Positions 7,260 through 16,988 of a DNA stretch of 64,000 nt are shown piece by piece. The stretch comes from an uncultured Gammaproteobacteria bacterium. Its GTDB lineage: Bacteria > Pseudomonadota > Gammaproteobacteria > Eutrophobiales > Eutrophobiaceae. The notes beneath the pieces were generated by a model. It did not search any database. It was given only the letters and a program-made list of their open reading frames with translations, and had not been told where the DNA came from. The stretch covers positions 1,611,501-1,675,500 of the forward strand of contig CALSRS010000001.1 of the NCBI GenBank assembly GCA_943788815.1. Direction: 5' to 3'. The translations under genes and the position numbers were made by a program. Numbering within the stretch: the first letter of the stretch is position 1; every line of letters starts with the position of its first letter.

Positions 7260-7983
7260 CGGTCAAATTATTCTGAGTTGCGAACATGGTGGCAACCAAA
7301 TACCCAGCAATTATCAAAAACTGTTCAAGCGGCAGGTTAACCTGCTTAATTCACACTATGCTTACGATAAGGGAGCGCTAGTTGTAGCCAGAAGGCTGTC
7401 AAAACGACTAAAAGCACCTTTGATCTATTCAATAACATCCCGGTTATTGATTGACCTGAACCGTTCATTGCATCATCCAGGATTGTTTTCTGATTTTTCC
7501 AGAAGTGCCAACGATATTATAAAATCTGAAATCATAAAGCATCATTACTCTCCTTATCATTCCAGGATAGGTAAGTTAATTGATGAGTCAATACAACATA
7601 ACAAACGTGCCTTTCATTTTTCCATACACAGCTTTACCCCAGAATTAAATGGTGAAGTCCGCAACGCAGATTTTGGCATCCTTTATAATCCTTCCAGAAA
7701 TATTGAAAAGAAAATCGCAAAATCATTACAACTATTTATCAAGGAAAATTCTGGTTTTTCAGTCAGACTAAATTATCCATACCTGGGAAAGGCAGACGGA
7801 CTGACAACCATACTCAGGAAGAAATACCCTGTTAGTCGTTATTGTGGAATTGAAATAGAGATGAACCAGAGTGCCTTTGACAATCCCAGGAACAAAACTA
7901 ATGAATTCGTATATATATTGACCAAGGGGATTGGTGAGGTGTTAGGAGTGAGGAGTATTATCCCGCGAAGGATATTCACTTAG
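7228..7983 (+). CDS. N-formylglutamate amidohydrolase-family hydrolase
   Basis: The 251-residue protein has family marks SCEHGGNQIP near residue 18, YDKGA, FHFSIHSFTPELNG around 130 and IEIEMNQSAF near 210. These Zn-dependent hydrolases cut N-acyl or N-formyl amides, classically N-formylglutamate in histidine degradation. No hut genes are present here. It overlaps the GCS2 gene by 32 bases, so it belongs to the amidoligase cassette and probably hydrolyses an amide of that pathway. The start at 7228 is the only ATG; a TTG at 7246 would shorten it by six residues. Confidence 0.8.
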   Translation: MQRKPCLKGYNGQIILSCEHGGNQIPSNYQKLFKRQVNLLNSHYAYDKGALVVARRLSKRLKAPLIYSITSRLLIDLNRSLHHPGLFSDFSRSANDIIKSEIIKHHYSPYHSRIGKLIDESIQHNKRAFHFSIHSFTPELNGEVRNADFGILYNPSRNIEKKIAKSLQLFIKENSGFSVRLNYPYLGKADGLTTILRKKYPVSRYCGIEIEMNQSAFDNPRNKTNEFVYILTKGIGEVLGVRSIIPRRIFT

Positions 7984-8001
7984 TCAAGAAATTAAATGTT
8001 A

Positions 8002-8062
8002 TCGTCATTCTGGCGGATGCCATAATCCAGTAGAATATACGCACCTCTGGCGCAACATTTAA
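8002..8062. repeat. REP-like element, fourth copy
   Basis: TCGTCATTCTGGCGGATGCC followed by ATAATCCAG repeats the left border of the elements at 1842 and 1957 in degraded form, and continues with GCACCTCTGGCGC. It directly follows the amidohydrolase gene. No coding sequence is seen between 7984 and 8199. Confidence 0.5.
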
Positions 8063-8199
8063 TTAACACCAAACTTTCCGTTGGTTTAAGGCATAATTTG
8101 ACGATAATTTAAATTGTCGCCTTATCTGGCACACTGGCACCTAAGGCCTTACATTTCAGCTATTTTGTTACTCTCTTCACACTCCTTTATAAATCTGCC

Positions 8200-8610
8200 A
8201 TGATTTATACCATGAAGCCTGACGACCTACACTGCTGGAAATGCGACGCATCGCTAAAAGATGTCCTATTACCTCTATCACGCTTATCCCAATGCAAAAC
8301 CTGCCATGCAGATCTACACGTGTGCCGTATGTGTCAGTTTTACGATATCCGTGTCAATAACAGTTGCCGTGAACCCATAGCAGAGAAAGTCGCAGACAAG
8401 ACCCGAAAAAACTTTTGTGGTTACTTACAACCCACCGACAAGGCATATCAAGCAGGTGATACAAGCCAGGCCTCCTCATCAAAACAGCAACTTGATGCAT
8501 TATTTGGCCTGGACTCAACTGAGGATCAAAATGACGCTAACGCGTCTCCTGATGAGGAGGCAAGACGGAAGCTGGAGGAGCTGTTTAATTTTGATAAGGG
8601 TGAGGAGTGA
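8200..8610 (+). CDS. Conserved Cys-rich zinc-ribbon-like protein
   Basis: A 136-residue soluble protein of unknown function. The first 80 residues hold cysteine pairs typical of metal binding: HCWKCDA, QCKTCHADLHVCRMCQFYD, then SCREP and FCGYLQP. The pattern C-R-x-C-x-F-Y-D...C-R-E-P-x-A-E resembles an uncharacterised proteobacterial family. The last 50 residues are acidic and Gln/Ser-rich, probably disordered, with a helical EEARRKLEELF end. MKPDDLHC at 8212 is a second possible start. It appears to be a single-gene unit. Confidence 0.75.
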   Translation: MIYTMKPDDLHCWKCDASLKDVLLPLSRLSQCKTCHADLHVCRMCQFYDIRVNNSCREPIAEKVADKTRKNFCGYLQPTDKAYQAGDTSQASSSKQQLDALFGLDSTEDQNDANASPDEEARRKLEELFNFDKGEE

Positions 8611-8904
8611 GGAGCGAGGCGTCGACTCAATAGACATCACTAATATACTTACATACTAATATTCACCTGAGCCAGGTAATTGTTGAAAAAAGAAAATAAC
8701 AGGACGAATGAGATTTTATATATCCCTGTATAAGTTTTTCCAAATCACGGTTAATCATAAAAATCTGTCATGAATACAAACTGAAATCATAACCACACAT
8801 GCATTCCGTAGGGACAGTTTAATTGCGGAGATGAGGACAGTTAAATATCGATATCTTAAACTCCAATATCTCACTTCTCATTTCTTACTTACAACTTCCC
8901 ACCT
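8611..8904. other. Noncoding interval with a short direct repeat
   Basis: This lies between two convergent genes. The near-direct repeats GGACAGTTTAA (8812-8822) and GGACAGTTAAA (8835-8845) sit 23 bases apart. No gene, strong terminator or known site was recognised. Confidence 0.4.
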
Positions 8905-9657
8905 CTAACTAAAAAACAGCAACTTAATAATAAACACCACCAAAATAGAATTCAGTACTATCTTTATCGTCTTGTCTCCCTTGGAAATTGAGGTATGTGT
9001 TCCAAGCCAACCCCCAATTGAATTACCAATAGCAAGACAAAAACCAAAAAACCATAATATCTGACCCTGGCTGGCATATACGATTAATGCTGTAATGGTA
9101 TAGCAACCGACGATAAACACCTTGTGCATATTGGTCCGGACCAAATCAATACCAAGGACACTATGCAACACGGGCATAATGATAAAGCCCACGCCTATCT
9201 GAATGAAACCGCCATAAAACCCTACCGCCGCCATTAATAGATGACCCGCTATCAATCGCTTCCTGGGTATGGTTTCATAAGTCTGACTTTTTTTATTGCC
9301 CACATCAAAAGCAGTAATAATCATCACCCCAAACATGATTATTGCCAGAGTGCGATTGAACCAGATGCCTTCCAGTCTAGTTCCAACGAGGGCACCAGCT
9401 ATTGAACCTGGAATGGCCATGGCTGCAAGGGACAGGCTTAATTTGAAATCTGAAAACCCTTTTCTAAAAAAGGTAATTACCGCGGTGATGTTTTGGGCGA
9501 GAATGCCTATTCGATTGGTACCATTGGCGACGGGACCCGGAATACCCATAAACACCATAATCGGCACCGTCAGCAATGACCCGCCACCTGCCATCACGTT
9601 TAAAAAACCGGCAATTACACCAGCTCCCAGTAAAATCAATCCTTGCCAGATCTCCAC
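8905..9657 (-). CDS. TauE/SafE (TSUP) family membrane permease
   Basis: A 250-residue integral membrane protein with about seven to eight hydrophobic segments. The hallmark half-repeats are AGFLNVMAGGGSLLTVPIMV near the N-terminus and GFYGGFIQIGVGFIIMPVL around residue 145. TSUP proteins export or import sulfite, sulfoacetate and other small anions. The substrate cannot be read from sequence. A sulfur dioxygenase-rhodanese fusion lies 30 kb away, so sulfite export is plausible but unproven. It ends the run of minus-strand genes that starts at the TPR lipoprotein. Confidence 0.85.
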   Translation of the reverse strand: MEIWQGLILLGAGVIAGFLNVMAGGGSLLTVPIMVFMGIPGPVANGTNRIGILAQNITAVITFFRKGFSDFKLSLSLAAMAIPGSIAGALVGTRLEGIWFNRTLAIIMFGVMIITAFDVGNKKSQTYETIPRKRLIAGHLLMAAVGFYGGFIQIGVGFIIMPVLHSVLGIDLVRTNMHKVFIVGCYTITALIVYASQGQILWFFGFCLAIGNSIGGWLGTHTSISKGDKTIKIVLNSILVVFIIKLLFFS

Positions 9658-9693
9658 CTAATCTACCTTTAATTTATTTGTATTGGCCGCAGA

Positions 9694-10785
9694 TCAAACA
9701 TTAAATCGAAACAACATGACGTCACCGTCTTTAACGATATACTCCTTGCCTTCCAGACGCCACTTGCCAGCTTCCTTGGCGCCGTTTTCACCTTTGTAAT
9801 GGATATAGTCTTCATAGCCAATCACTTCGGCACGTATAAATCCCTTTTCAAAATCTGTATGTATTTTTGCGGCTGCCTTTGGTGCCGTATCACCTTTACT
9901 AATTGTCCATGCCCTGGCTTCCTTGGGTCCTGCAGTAAAATATGTCTGTAGACCAAGCAATTCAAATCCAGCACGAATAATTCGATTTAAGCCAGGTTCT
10001 TCCAGACCCATTTCACTGAGAAACTCCAGCTTTTCATCATCTTTAAGCTGGGCTATCTCAGACTCAATCGCCGCGCAAACGGGGATGACATCAGAGCCTT
10101 CTGACTTTGCATGTTCTAACAATTTCGCCAACCAAGGGTTGTCCTCGATTCCGGACTCTTCAACATTAGCAATATACAACATGGGTTTGGCAGTCAGGAG
10201 ATGTAGTTCGTTGAGATACTGCGAGTTTTCCTCAGATACATCAAATGAACGTACAGGTGAACCTTCATCAACATGAGCCGTAAGCTTTTCCAACAGTGCT
10301 TGTTGTTTCAGGGCAGACTTATCACCACTACGGGTATTTTTAATGACTTTTTGTAACGCTTTATCAATTGAATCCTGATCTGCCAGGCACAACTCTGTAT
10401 TGATTATTTCAATATCGGATAGAGGATTCACCTTGCCCGCAACATGAATAATATTATCATCTTCAAAGCAACGAACGACCTGGGCGATGGCATGGGTTTC
10501 TCGAATATGAGACAAGAACTTGTTCCCAAGACCTTCACCTTTCGATGCCCCTTCCACCAGCCCTGCGATATCAACAAACTCCATATGCGCGGGAATTACT
10601 TGTTTAGGATTGACGATATCTGCTATGGAATTGAGCCTGGGATCCGGTACCGGGACGATTCCGACGTTGGGGTCTATTGTACAAAAAGGGAAATTTTCTG
10701 CGCCGATTGCAGAGTTGGTTAATGCATTAAATAAGGTCGATTTTCCTACATTGGGGAGTCCGACAATTCCACATTTAAATCCCAT
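9694..10785 (-). CDS. ychF: Ribosome-associated GTPase/ATPase YchF (OLA1)
   Basis: An Obg-family P-loop protein of standard length (363 residues). The G1 motif is GLPNVGKST at residues 9-17, followed by [19 protein letters not shown] as G3. A coiled region comes next, then the C-terminal TGS domain ending [18 protein letters not shown]. YchF prefers ATP, binds ribosomes and influences stress responses. It follows pth, as in many gammaproteobacteria. Confidence 0.95.
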   Translation of the reverse strand: MGFKCGIVGLPNVGKSTLFNALTNSAIGAENFPFCTIDPNVGIVPVPDPRLNSIADIVNPKQVIPAHMEFVDIAGLVEGASKGEGLGNKFLSHIRETHAIAQVVRCFEDDNIIHVAGKVNPLSDIEIINTELCLADQDSIDKALQKVIKNTRSGDKSALKQQALLEKLTAHVDEGSPVRSFDVSEENSQYLNELHLLTAKPMLYIANVEESGIEDNPWLAKLLEHAKSEGSDVIPVCAAIESEIAQLKDDEKLEFLSEMGLEEPGLNRIIRAGFELLGLQTYFTAGPKEARAWTISKGDTAPKAAAKIHTDFEKGFIRAEVIGYEDYIHYKGENGAKEAGKWRLEGKEYIVKDGDVMLFRFNV

Positions 10786-10890
10786 AACTTAGTGATATGT
10801 AATAAATGAGAGGTGGATTGAATACATAATTTTTATATTGATTGTGAAATTGACCAAAAAGACAGTTTCTTTTCTTGTATCTTTATCATT

Positions 10891-11472
10891 TTATTTCGCA
10901 GAATTAAGTAACGTCATTGCCTTGTTTAATTCTCCACTAAAGAGAACAGGCATAATCTCCAGCCCGCGAACAATAGACTCATCAATTAACTTTCTTTCTT
11001 CCTGGCCAGGCCTGTGCAATACGTAATCAACCACTTCATCCTTGTGACCTGGGTGACCGACTCCAATGCGCATACGCAAAAAATCTGTTGAACCCAGTTG
11101 GTTAATTATATCTCTTAAACCGTTATGTCCACCGTGACCACCATCTTTTTTTAGCCTGATAATTCCGGCATCCAGGTCGATTTCATCATGGGCTACCAAC
11201 ACCTCGGAAGGTGAGATATTGAAATACTCCATAGCCAGTTTCACTGACCTGCCGCTATGATTCATGAAGGTATCTGGTTTTAAAATCCGGCAATCTAAAT
11301 TGTCACGTGCAATACGCGCAGCCTCACCGGAAAATTTCTTTTCCTTGGAAAAACTGGCTGAACTACCTGATGCGAATTCGTCGACAAACCAGAACCCGGC
11401 ATTATGCCGGGTCTCGTCATATTCGCGACCCGGATTTCCCAGGCCTACCACAAGTTTTATTGTAGAAGACAC
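10891..11472 (-). CDS. pth: Peptidyl-tRNA hydrolase
   Basis: Releases peptides from peptidyl-tRNA that has dropped off ribosomes. Visible motifs are GLGNPGREYDETRHNAGFW (with the catalytic His of the RHNAG motif), PDTFMNHSG and HDEIDLDAGIIRLKKDGGHG. The 193-residue length is normal. It starts 21 bases after rplY and precedes ychF, the conserved order. Confidence 0.95.
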   Translation of the reverse strand: MSSTIKLVVGLGNPGREYDETRHNAGFWFVDEFASGSSASFSKEKKFSGEAARIARDNLDCRILKPDTFMNHSGRSVKLAMEYFNISPSEVLVAHDEIDLDAGIIRLKKDGGHGGHNGLRDIINQLGSTDFLRMRIGVGHPGHKDEVVDYVLHRPGQEERKLIDESIVRGLEIMPVLFSGELNKAMTLLNSAK

Positions 11473-11493
11473 GTGGTGGGGAAACGGGTATGA

Positions 11494-12162
11494 CTACGAA
11501 TCCGGTTTGTCTTTGTCCTCAACTGGTTCTGCCGCTGCTTCACCTGCCGCAACCTCACCTGTTTCCTCGGATTCTTCCTGCTCAACCTGAGGTGGCTGTA
11601 TGGAAAGTACGGCCTGCGTTGCGTCACCACCAGATACGATGATTTCAAGTTCTATACCCTTGGGTAACTTAAGCTCATTAAGGTGTATAGCATCTCCCAC
11701 ATGAAATTCAGCGATATCAACTTCAATGTATTCCGGCAGGTCTTTCGGCAAACAAAGCACTTCGAGCTGCGTCATCAAGCTGTTTACAATGCCTTTTTCA
11801 TCTTTAACACCAGGGCAGTTCTCTTCATTGAGTACATGAATTGGAACACGCATGGAGATTTTTTCAGTGGCCTTAATCCGCTGCAAATCGATATGCATAA
11901 TCTTTGGCTTGTATGGATGCCTTTGGAGGTCTCTTAATACCACCTCTTCGGCCTCTTTTCCGATCTTCAAGGTGAGAATATGTGAATAAAAAGCCTCTTT
12001 TTCCAGGTGATGCATGAGGTAATCATGCTCCAACTGGATCATCACTGGGTCTTTTTCAGTCCCATATACTATGCCTGGGACTTTGCCGGTACGACGTAAG
12101 CGGCGGCTCGCACCTTTCCCTACGTTGTCTCGCGGCTCAGCATTTAACTCAAACTGTTCCAT
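11494..12162 (-). CDS. rplY: Ribosomal protein bL25, long CTC form
   Basis: The N-terminal RNA-binding L25 domain (residues 1 to about 95, with RDNVGKGASRRLRRTGKVPG) binds 5S rRNA. The C-terminal TL5/CTC beta domain follows to about residue 190, and a Glu/Ala-rich acidic tail closes the 222-residue protein. E. coli L25 lacks the CTC domain. It is in the prs-rplY-pth-ychF unit. Confidence 0.95.
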   Translation of the reverse strand: MEQFELNAEPRDNVGKGASRRLRRTGKVPGIVYGTEKDPVMIQLEHDYLMHHLEKEAFYSHILTLKIGKEAEEVVLRDLQRHPYKPKIMHIDLQRIKATEKISMRVPIHVLNEENCPGVKDEKGIVNSLMTQLEVLCLPKDLPEYIEVDIAEFHVGDAIHLNELKLPKGIELEIIVSGGDATQAVLSIQPPQVEQEESEETGEVAAGEAAAEPVEDKDKPDS

Positions 12163-12271
12163 GAAACTTCTCCTATATCAGGGTAAATGACATCCATGCC
12201 GCGACCTGCATGGATGGAAAGCGGGGCATTATAGGGCAGTAGTGTGCTTTGCACAAAAAATATTCGAAGAT

Positions 12272-13240
12272 TTAGTCCACAAACATGGAACTTAGGGATT
12301 CTCCCGCGGAAATACGTCTCATACTCTCGGCCATCATCTCAGCAATGCTCAGCTGGCGGATCTGGCTACATTCCATGGCAGCATCTGTGAGTGGAATGGT
12401 ATCGGTAACCACCAGCTCGTCCAGCCTGGAATTTGTAATATTGCTTATCGCCTTTCCCGATAAAACAGCATGGGTACAGTAGGCAACCACCATTTTAGCT
12501 CCCCTGTCTTTTAGTGCCCCTGCCGCGTTACATAAGGTCCCAGCTGTATCCACCAGATCATCGATAATTACGCATTCACGGCCATCAACCTCACCGATGA
12601 TATTCATAATTTCTGATTCATTGGGGTTAGGTCGACGTTTATCGATTATTGCAAGATCTGCATCTTCCAGTCTTTTCGCCAACGCTCTGGCCCTGACAAC
12701 ACCTCCAACGTCAGGTGAGACAACTATCTGGTTAGGGTAACTGTGCTTCCAGATATCTCCCAGTAACACCGGAGATGCATAGACATTATCCAGCGGCATG
12801 TCAAAAAAGCCCTGAATTTGATCGGCGTGCAGATCGACTGTCAGTATTCTATCGATACCCGCAGAGGCTATCATGTTGGCAACGACCTTGGCAGTAATAG
12901 GAACCCGTGAAGATCGTGAACGCCTGTCCTGGCGGGCATATCCCATGTATGGAATCACTGCGGTTACACGCTCACATGAAGCACGTTTCAGCGCGTCTGC
13001 GATAATTATTAATTCCATCAGGTTATCATTGGTAGGGCTGCACAATGATTGAATGATAAACGCATCACGACCACGTACGTTTTCATCTATTTCCACAAAA
13101 ATCTCGCCGTCACTAAAGCGACCGACATTAATTTTCCCCATAGGTAGACTTAAATATGAGGCAATTTTAATGGCTAGTTCAGGATTAGCATTCCCGGTAA
13201 ATAGCATTGTATTGGCGAGGTAGTTAATATCCATAATCAA
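12272..13240 (-). CDS. prs: Ribose-phosphate pyrophosphokinase (PRPP synthase)
   Basis: Converts ribose-5-phosphate and ATP to PRPP for nucleotide, His and Trp synthesis. Signatures are [10 protein letters not shown] at the N-terminus, the flexible-loop [11 protein letters not shown] segment, [19 protein letters not shown], and the PRPP loop [14 protein letters not shown]. The frame is 322 residues. Either the first ATG or the ATG two codons later (13234) could be used. It follows the tRNA-Gln gene, as in relatives. Confidence 0.96.
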   Translation of the reverse strand: MIMDINYLANTMLFTGNANPELAIKIASYLSLPMGKINVGRFSDGEIFVEIDENVRGRDAFIIQSLCSPTNDNLMELIIIADALKRASCERVTAVIPYMGYARQDRRSRSSRVPITAKVVANMIASAGIDRILTVDLHADQIQGFFDMPLDNVYASPVLLGDIWKHSYPNQIVVSPDVGGVVRARALAKRLEDADLAIIDKRRPNPNESEIMNIIGEVDGRECVIIDDLVDTAGTLCNAAGALKDRGAKMVVAYCTHAVLSGKAISNITNSRLDELVVTDTIPLTDAAMECSQIRQLSIAEMMAESMRRISAGESLSSMFVD

Positions 13241-13262
13241 TATTTACACTTGTTTAAATGTA

Positions 13263-13338
13263 TGGCTGGGGTGCCAGGATTCGAACCTGGGAATGCCGGG
13301 ATCAAAACCCGGTGCCTTAACCGCTTGGCCACACCCCA
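13263..13338 (-). tRNA. tRNA-Gln (UUG)
   Basis: On the minus strand a 76-nt tRNA begins TGGGGTGTGGCCAAGCGGTT and ends in an encoded CCA. The anticodon stem CCGGG/CCCGG encloses TTTTGAT, so the anticodon is UUG. The acceptor stem TGGGGTG/CACCCCA and T-loop TTCGAAT are intact. It lies between ispE and prs, the conserved gammaproteobacterial position. Confidence 0.96.
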
Positions 13339-13386
13339 ATAATATAACTAATTTAGCAGTTTTTATCCTTATTCTATTACCAGGAT

Positions 13387-13420
13387 AAAAAACCGGGTGT
13401 CATCTCCAAAGGCTACACCC
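13387..13420 (-). terminator. Rho-independent terminator after ispE
   Basis: On the minus strand GGGTGT and ACACCC pair around a 14-base loop, then GG and six T residues follow. It begins 19 bases after the ispE stop and precedes the tRNA-Gln, so it may separate ispE from the tRNA-prs unit. Confidence 0.6.
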
Positions 13421-13438
13421 AAATCAATATTTATATAG

Positions 13439-14284
13439 CTAATAAAGCTGGTTAGTTACTCGGTCTAACAACGGGGATATATTGACACCCTGACTGAGAA
13501 ACCCATTCCATGTATCAGGGATATTCCCCAACACGTCTTTGGCTTGTGCTTCGCTTGTAAATATACCGAATACACTTGCGCCCGTACCAGTCATTCTTGC
13601 TGTGGTCCACTGTCCTAACCAACGATGAGCCCTGGCGACCTCTGGGTATGCCTTGAAAACGACTGGTTCACAGTCATTATGACAGTTCCCATTCTGGAAA
13701 TCGTTTATTGTGATTGGTGAGGTATTGCGTGTCAAATCGGGACTACTAAAAACCTTCGCCGTATCAACATGGCACCCTGGGTGTATTACCAGATACCATG
13801 CTGGAGATAACTCAAGCGGTCTTAGTATTTCACCCACACCTTCACCCCAGGCCGATCTTCCTAAAACAAAGACAGGTATATCCGCACCGAGTTGTAAGCC
13901 AATCTCTGCAATTTGTTGTAATGAAAATCCGGCACCCCAAATTTCGTTCAACGCGACCAGTGTTGTCGCCGCATTTGAACTGCCGCCACCCAGCCCTCCC
14001 CCCATAGGGAGAACTTTTTTGAGTGCAATTTGAATGCCTTGCCTGGATCCACTTATCTTTTTTAATAACTGCGCAGCTTTGTACACGAGATTATGCTCTG
14101 TTTCAATTTCAACGCCATCACAACGCAGGTGTATCTGGTCATCAGCGATATGAGAAAATTCTAGTTCGTCACCATAATCCAGTATTTGGAACACGGTCTG
14201 TAATTCATGGTAACCATCTTCTCGCCTGCCTGTGACATGCAGAAACAAGTTAAGTTTTGCCGGGGAAGGCCAGAGCTTTTGCAT
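13439..14284 (-). CDS. ispE: 4-diphosphocytidyl-2-C-methyl-D-erythritol kinase
   Basis: A GHMP kinase of the MEP isoprenoid pathway that phosphorylates CDP-ME. Seen here are PSPAKLNLFLHVTGRREDGYHEL at the start (K10 region), the ATP loop LPMGGGLGGGSSNAAT around residue 95, and MTGTGASVFGIF near the C-terminus. It is 281 residues and lies 2 bases after lolB, so the pair is co-transcribed. Confidence 0.95.
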   Translation of the reverse strand: MQKLWPSPAKLNLFLHVTGRREDGYHELQTVFQILDYGDELEFSHIADDQIHLRCDGVEIETEHNLVYKAAQLLKKISGSRQGIQIALKKVLPMGGGLGGGSSNAATTLVALNEIWGAGFSLQQIAEIGLQLGADIPVFVLGRSAWGEGVGEILRPLELSPAWYLVIHPGCHVDTAKVFSSPDLTRNTSPITINDFQNGNCHNDCEPVVFKAYPEVARAHRWLGQWTTARMTGTGASVFGIFTSEAQAKDVLGNIPDTWNGFLSQGVNISPLLDRVTNQLY

Positions 14285-14286
14285 AT

Positions 14287-14919
14287 CTAATTCAGGTCCC
14301 AGCGATTAATTACGATCCTGACTTGCGTCCGTGCGCGTGTAAATTCAACGCGCGAAGGCAGGGCATTTTCTTTTGTGAGATCATAGCGTTGATAATCAAT
14401 TGACCATCCATCTTGTTCAAATTTTTGCAGATGACCACTATCGTTGATGGCAAGTTTATCGCTAGTCACAGCTGAGTTGGGAATACCCCGAATCCAGTAT
14501 TTAAGCGCATTGAGTGGGATGCTCCATCCAAAACTATTTTTCAAAATCTCGTTTACATCTTTATCAGAAAATTCACGGTTATCGCTAGTCTTGAGCAAAA
14601 TAGAATCTTTGTCTCCTGTTATTAGTGCTGACCCCTGCGCCAAAGGTGCAATAATCCGGATCTCGAATGAATCACCAGTTTGTATCCAATAAAGGCTTGC
14701 TGACCAGGCATCTTTATCTACTCTAACCGCCATCCTTCCAGCCAGCTCCCAGTCACGCAGCTTAAGTATTTCTCTTTGATGATGCTCCCACAGAGAATTT
14801 TTTTCAGTTTCAGTTTGTATAGTCTGGTTTGCACAACTTGAGATAACAAGAGTAAGGGCGCATAAAGACAAAATTGCAAAACGTCTATTAATACTTTGCA
14901 ATACATTCTGGCGAAACAT
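14287..14919 (-). CDS. lolB: Outer-membrane lipoprotein insertase LolB
   Basis: LolB receives lipoproteins from LolA and inserts them into the outer membrane. The signal peptide ends in the lipobox VISSC with the lipidated C29. Mature-domain features include WELAGRMAVRVD, WSASLYWIQTGDSFEIRI and the Leu/Pro-rich DALKYWIRGIP-like segment, here NALKYWIRGIPNS. The 210-residue length is typical. It is directly upstream of ispE. Confidence 0.9.
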   Translation of the reverse strand: MFRQNVLQSINRRFAILSLCALTLVISSCANQTIQTETEKNSLWEHHQREILKLRDWELAGRMAVRVDKDAWSASLYWIQTGDSFEIRIIAPLAQGSALITGDKDSILLKTSDNREFSDKDVNEILKNSFGWSIPLNALKYWIRGIPNSAVTSDKLAINDSGHLQKFEQDGWSIDYQRYDLTKENALPSRVEFTRARTQVRIVINRWDLN

Positions 14920-14971
14920 ATCCTGGCTCCGGTCAAATAGCAGACCTGATATTAGATGATTGAATTGACTA

Positions 14972-16750
14972 TCAGGGGTTAAATCGTTGAATTACGTCCT
15001 GTAAAGTATCGTTATCAGGCGTTGCCTCCAGGGCAGCTTCCCATATCTTAATCGCTTCTCGCTTGTCACCCTTGATCCACAGGACTTCACCCAGGTGTGC
15101 GGCAATTTCAGCATCGGGAATAATGTCCAGTGCCCGTTTCAGGTACAAAATGGCATCATCCAACCTGCCCAATCGATACAATATCCAGCCCTTACTATCG
15201 AGTATATAATGATCATGCGGGTTGATCTCCAGCGCCGCATCAATCAACTCTAGTGCCTCAGTATATCGGTCCGTCTTATCGGCCAAGGTGTATCCCAGGG
15301 CATTCAATGCCATGGCGTTCTCAGGCTCGCGTTTAATTATCGTTCTTAAATCAGCTTCCAGTATATCCAGTCTATCGAGTTTTTCTCCCAGCATGGCCCT
15401 TGAGTAAAGCAGATCAGAGTTGTAACCGTTTTCCAGTGCGCGATCGTATATACGCATGGCCTCTTCCAGGTCCTCCTGGTTTACCAGAATTTCTGCCTCG
15501 GCCTGTATCAGTATGACTGACTCACTTTCGTTTTGTATGCGAATTGAACCTAAATGCATCCTGGCATCTTCTATCCTTCCCTGCCGTGCCAGCATTAGTC
15601 CTAATCGTACCTGTGCATCAAAATAGTTTTGCCCCGCCTGCACACCCTGGTACCAGATAGCTGCTTTTTTATAGTCTTCGTGATCTTCGGAGATTCGACC
15701 AAGATAATAATTAACGTCATTTGTGCGATGTGACTTTGTAGATAATTTCAGGAAATATTCCTCAGACGCATCAATATCTCCAGATTGCAGATATAACAAT
15801 GCCAGGGCAAACATCACATCATTATTATTTGGCGCCTGATCTATGAGGGTCTCAAATTGCTTTAAGGACTCATCATATAATCTCGATTCTGACAACATAC
15901 GCGCATAACTTAATCTTAAATTGAAATTATTGTCTCTACGCTTTTTGATCACCCCTTCAAGCCAGGACAATGCATCTTCATTCCTGTTTAATCGCTGCAA
16001 TACAAAGACGTATCCCAGCACGACACTGTCATCATCTGGTTTCAATTCATAGGTTCTTTCGAGCAGCTCCAGTGCATATTCATACTCACCGATAATTGAT
16101 GCCACCCGCGAAAAAGCAAATAATGCTTCTGGGGATTCCTGTCTGGTTTGGACAAGTTCATCGACTACATCCAGTATTATTTCCCTTTGTCCCTCCCTGC
16201 CCAGGAGGTTTGCAACCATCAACAGTTTCTGTTCCACATCTCCGTAGGTGTAATCTAGAATATTCTCCAGGTATTCCAGTGATGCCGACACATCGCCTTC
16301 TCTTAAAGCCATAACGGCCAGCACCTGATGAGGATCTGGATTTCGAGGGTCTAGTTCTGCCCACATACCTGCCATTTCTTTTGCGGCTTCGGTTTCGCGC
16401 GCAAAGACAGCAATTCTTGTGGCCCGTTGAATTATTTCTGGATCCCGGGTTTGCCGTGCCAACTCAAGATAATTCTCCAGGGACTGCTCGACATGACCTC
16501 TTTGCCCCGCAAATTCGGCCTCGAGAATTTTATACAGTAGCTCTTGGGTCAGCTTAATTTTTGGCCTGACTGGCTCAACTTTGACGATCTTTGCTTTATT
16601 TTGAGTCTCTTGCTCAGCTGAATCTGCCGTCTGGAGGTCTGACTGGTTCGCTGGGACCGTAGTGCAGGCGGACAATAACAAAAAGATAAATGGGCTAATC
16701 TTGCCAATTATCTTCAAATTGTTTAAAAAATGTTTCAAATTAATACTCAT
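14972..16750 (-). CDS. TPR-repeat lipoprotein (PA4667-like)
   Basis: The signal peptide has lipobox LLSAC with C29. The remaining 560 residues are built of many tetratricopeptide repeats, seen as recurring A-x-x-x-A/Y-L-x-L...P patterns such as ALNALGYTLADKTDRYTEAL and SKGWILYRLGRLDDAI. It is probably a periplasmic or outer-membrane scaffold. The position between lolB and divergent hemA matches the Pseudomonas gene at that locus, whose role is not firmly set. It is likely the first gene of the lolB-ispE run, with a 52-base gap. Confidence 0.85.
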   Translation of the reverse strand: MSINLKHFLNNLKIIGKISPFIFLLLSACTTVPANQSDLQTADSAEQETQNKAKIVKVEPVRPKIKLTQELLYKILEAEFAGQRGHVEQSLENYLELARQTRDPEIIQRATRIAVFARETEAAKEMAGMWAELDPRNPDPHQVLAVMALREGDVSASLEYLENILDYTYGDVEQKLLMVANLLGREGQREIILDVVDELVQTRQESPEALFAFSRVASIIGEYEYALELLERTYELKPDDDSVVLGYVFVLQRLNRNEDALSWLEGVIKKRRDNNFNLRLSYARMLSESRLYDESLKQFETLIDQAPNNNDVMFALALLYLQSGDIDASEEYFLKLSTKSHRTNDVNYYLGRISEDHEDYKKAAIWYQGVQAGQNYFDAQVRLGLMLARQGRIEDARMHLGSIRIQNESESVILIQAEAEILVNQEDLEEAMRIYDRALENGYNSDLLYSRAMLGEKLDRLDILEADLRTIIKREPENAMALNALGYTLADKTDRYTEALELIDAALEINPHDHYILDSKGWILYRLGRLDDAILYLKRALDIIPDAEIAAHLGEVLWIKGDKREAIKIWEAALEATPDNDTLQDVIQRFNP

Positions 16751-16988
16751 TGGTGATGATGATATGGAATTGTTTAATTAAAATCATCAATTATGGACTT
16801 ATAGATTAAATAATAGGTTCACAATAGTATAGAGTCCCTTTGTGTTGATTTGCGCACATTGTAAACCCAAACATCAGGTATGTACCGGAATTTGATACAA
16901 AATTGCTTATAACAGGTTGATTAATAAATGATTTATAATACATTCAAGCAAATATAACAATCGGTATGATGCTAAGCCAAAAACTATC

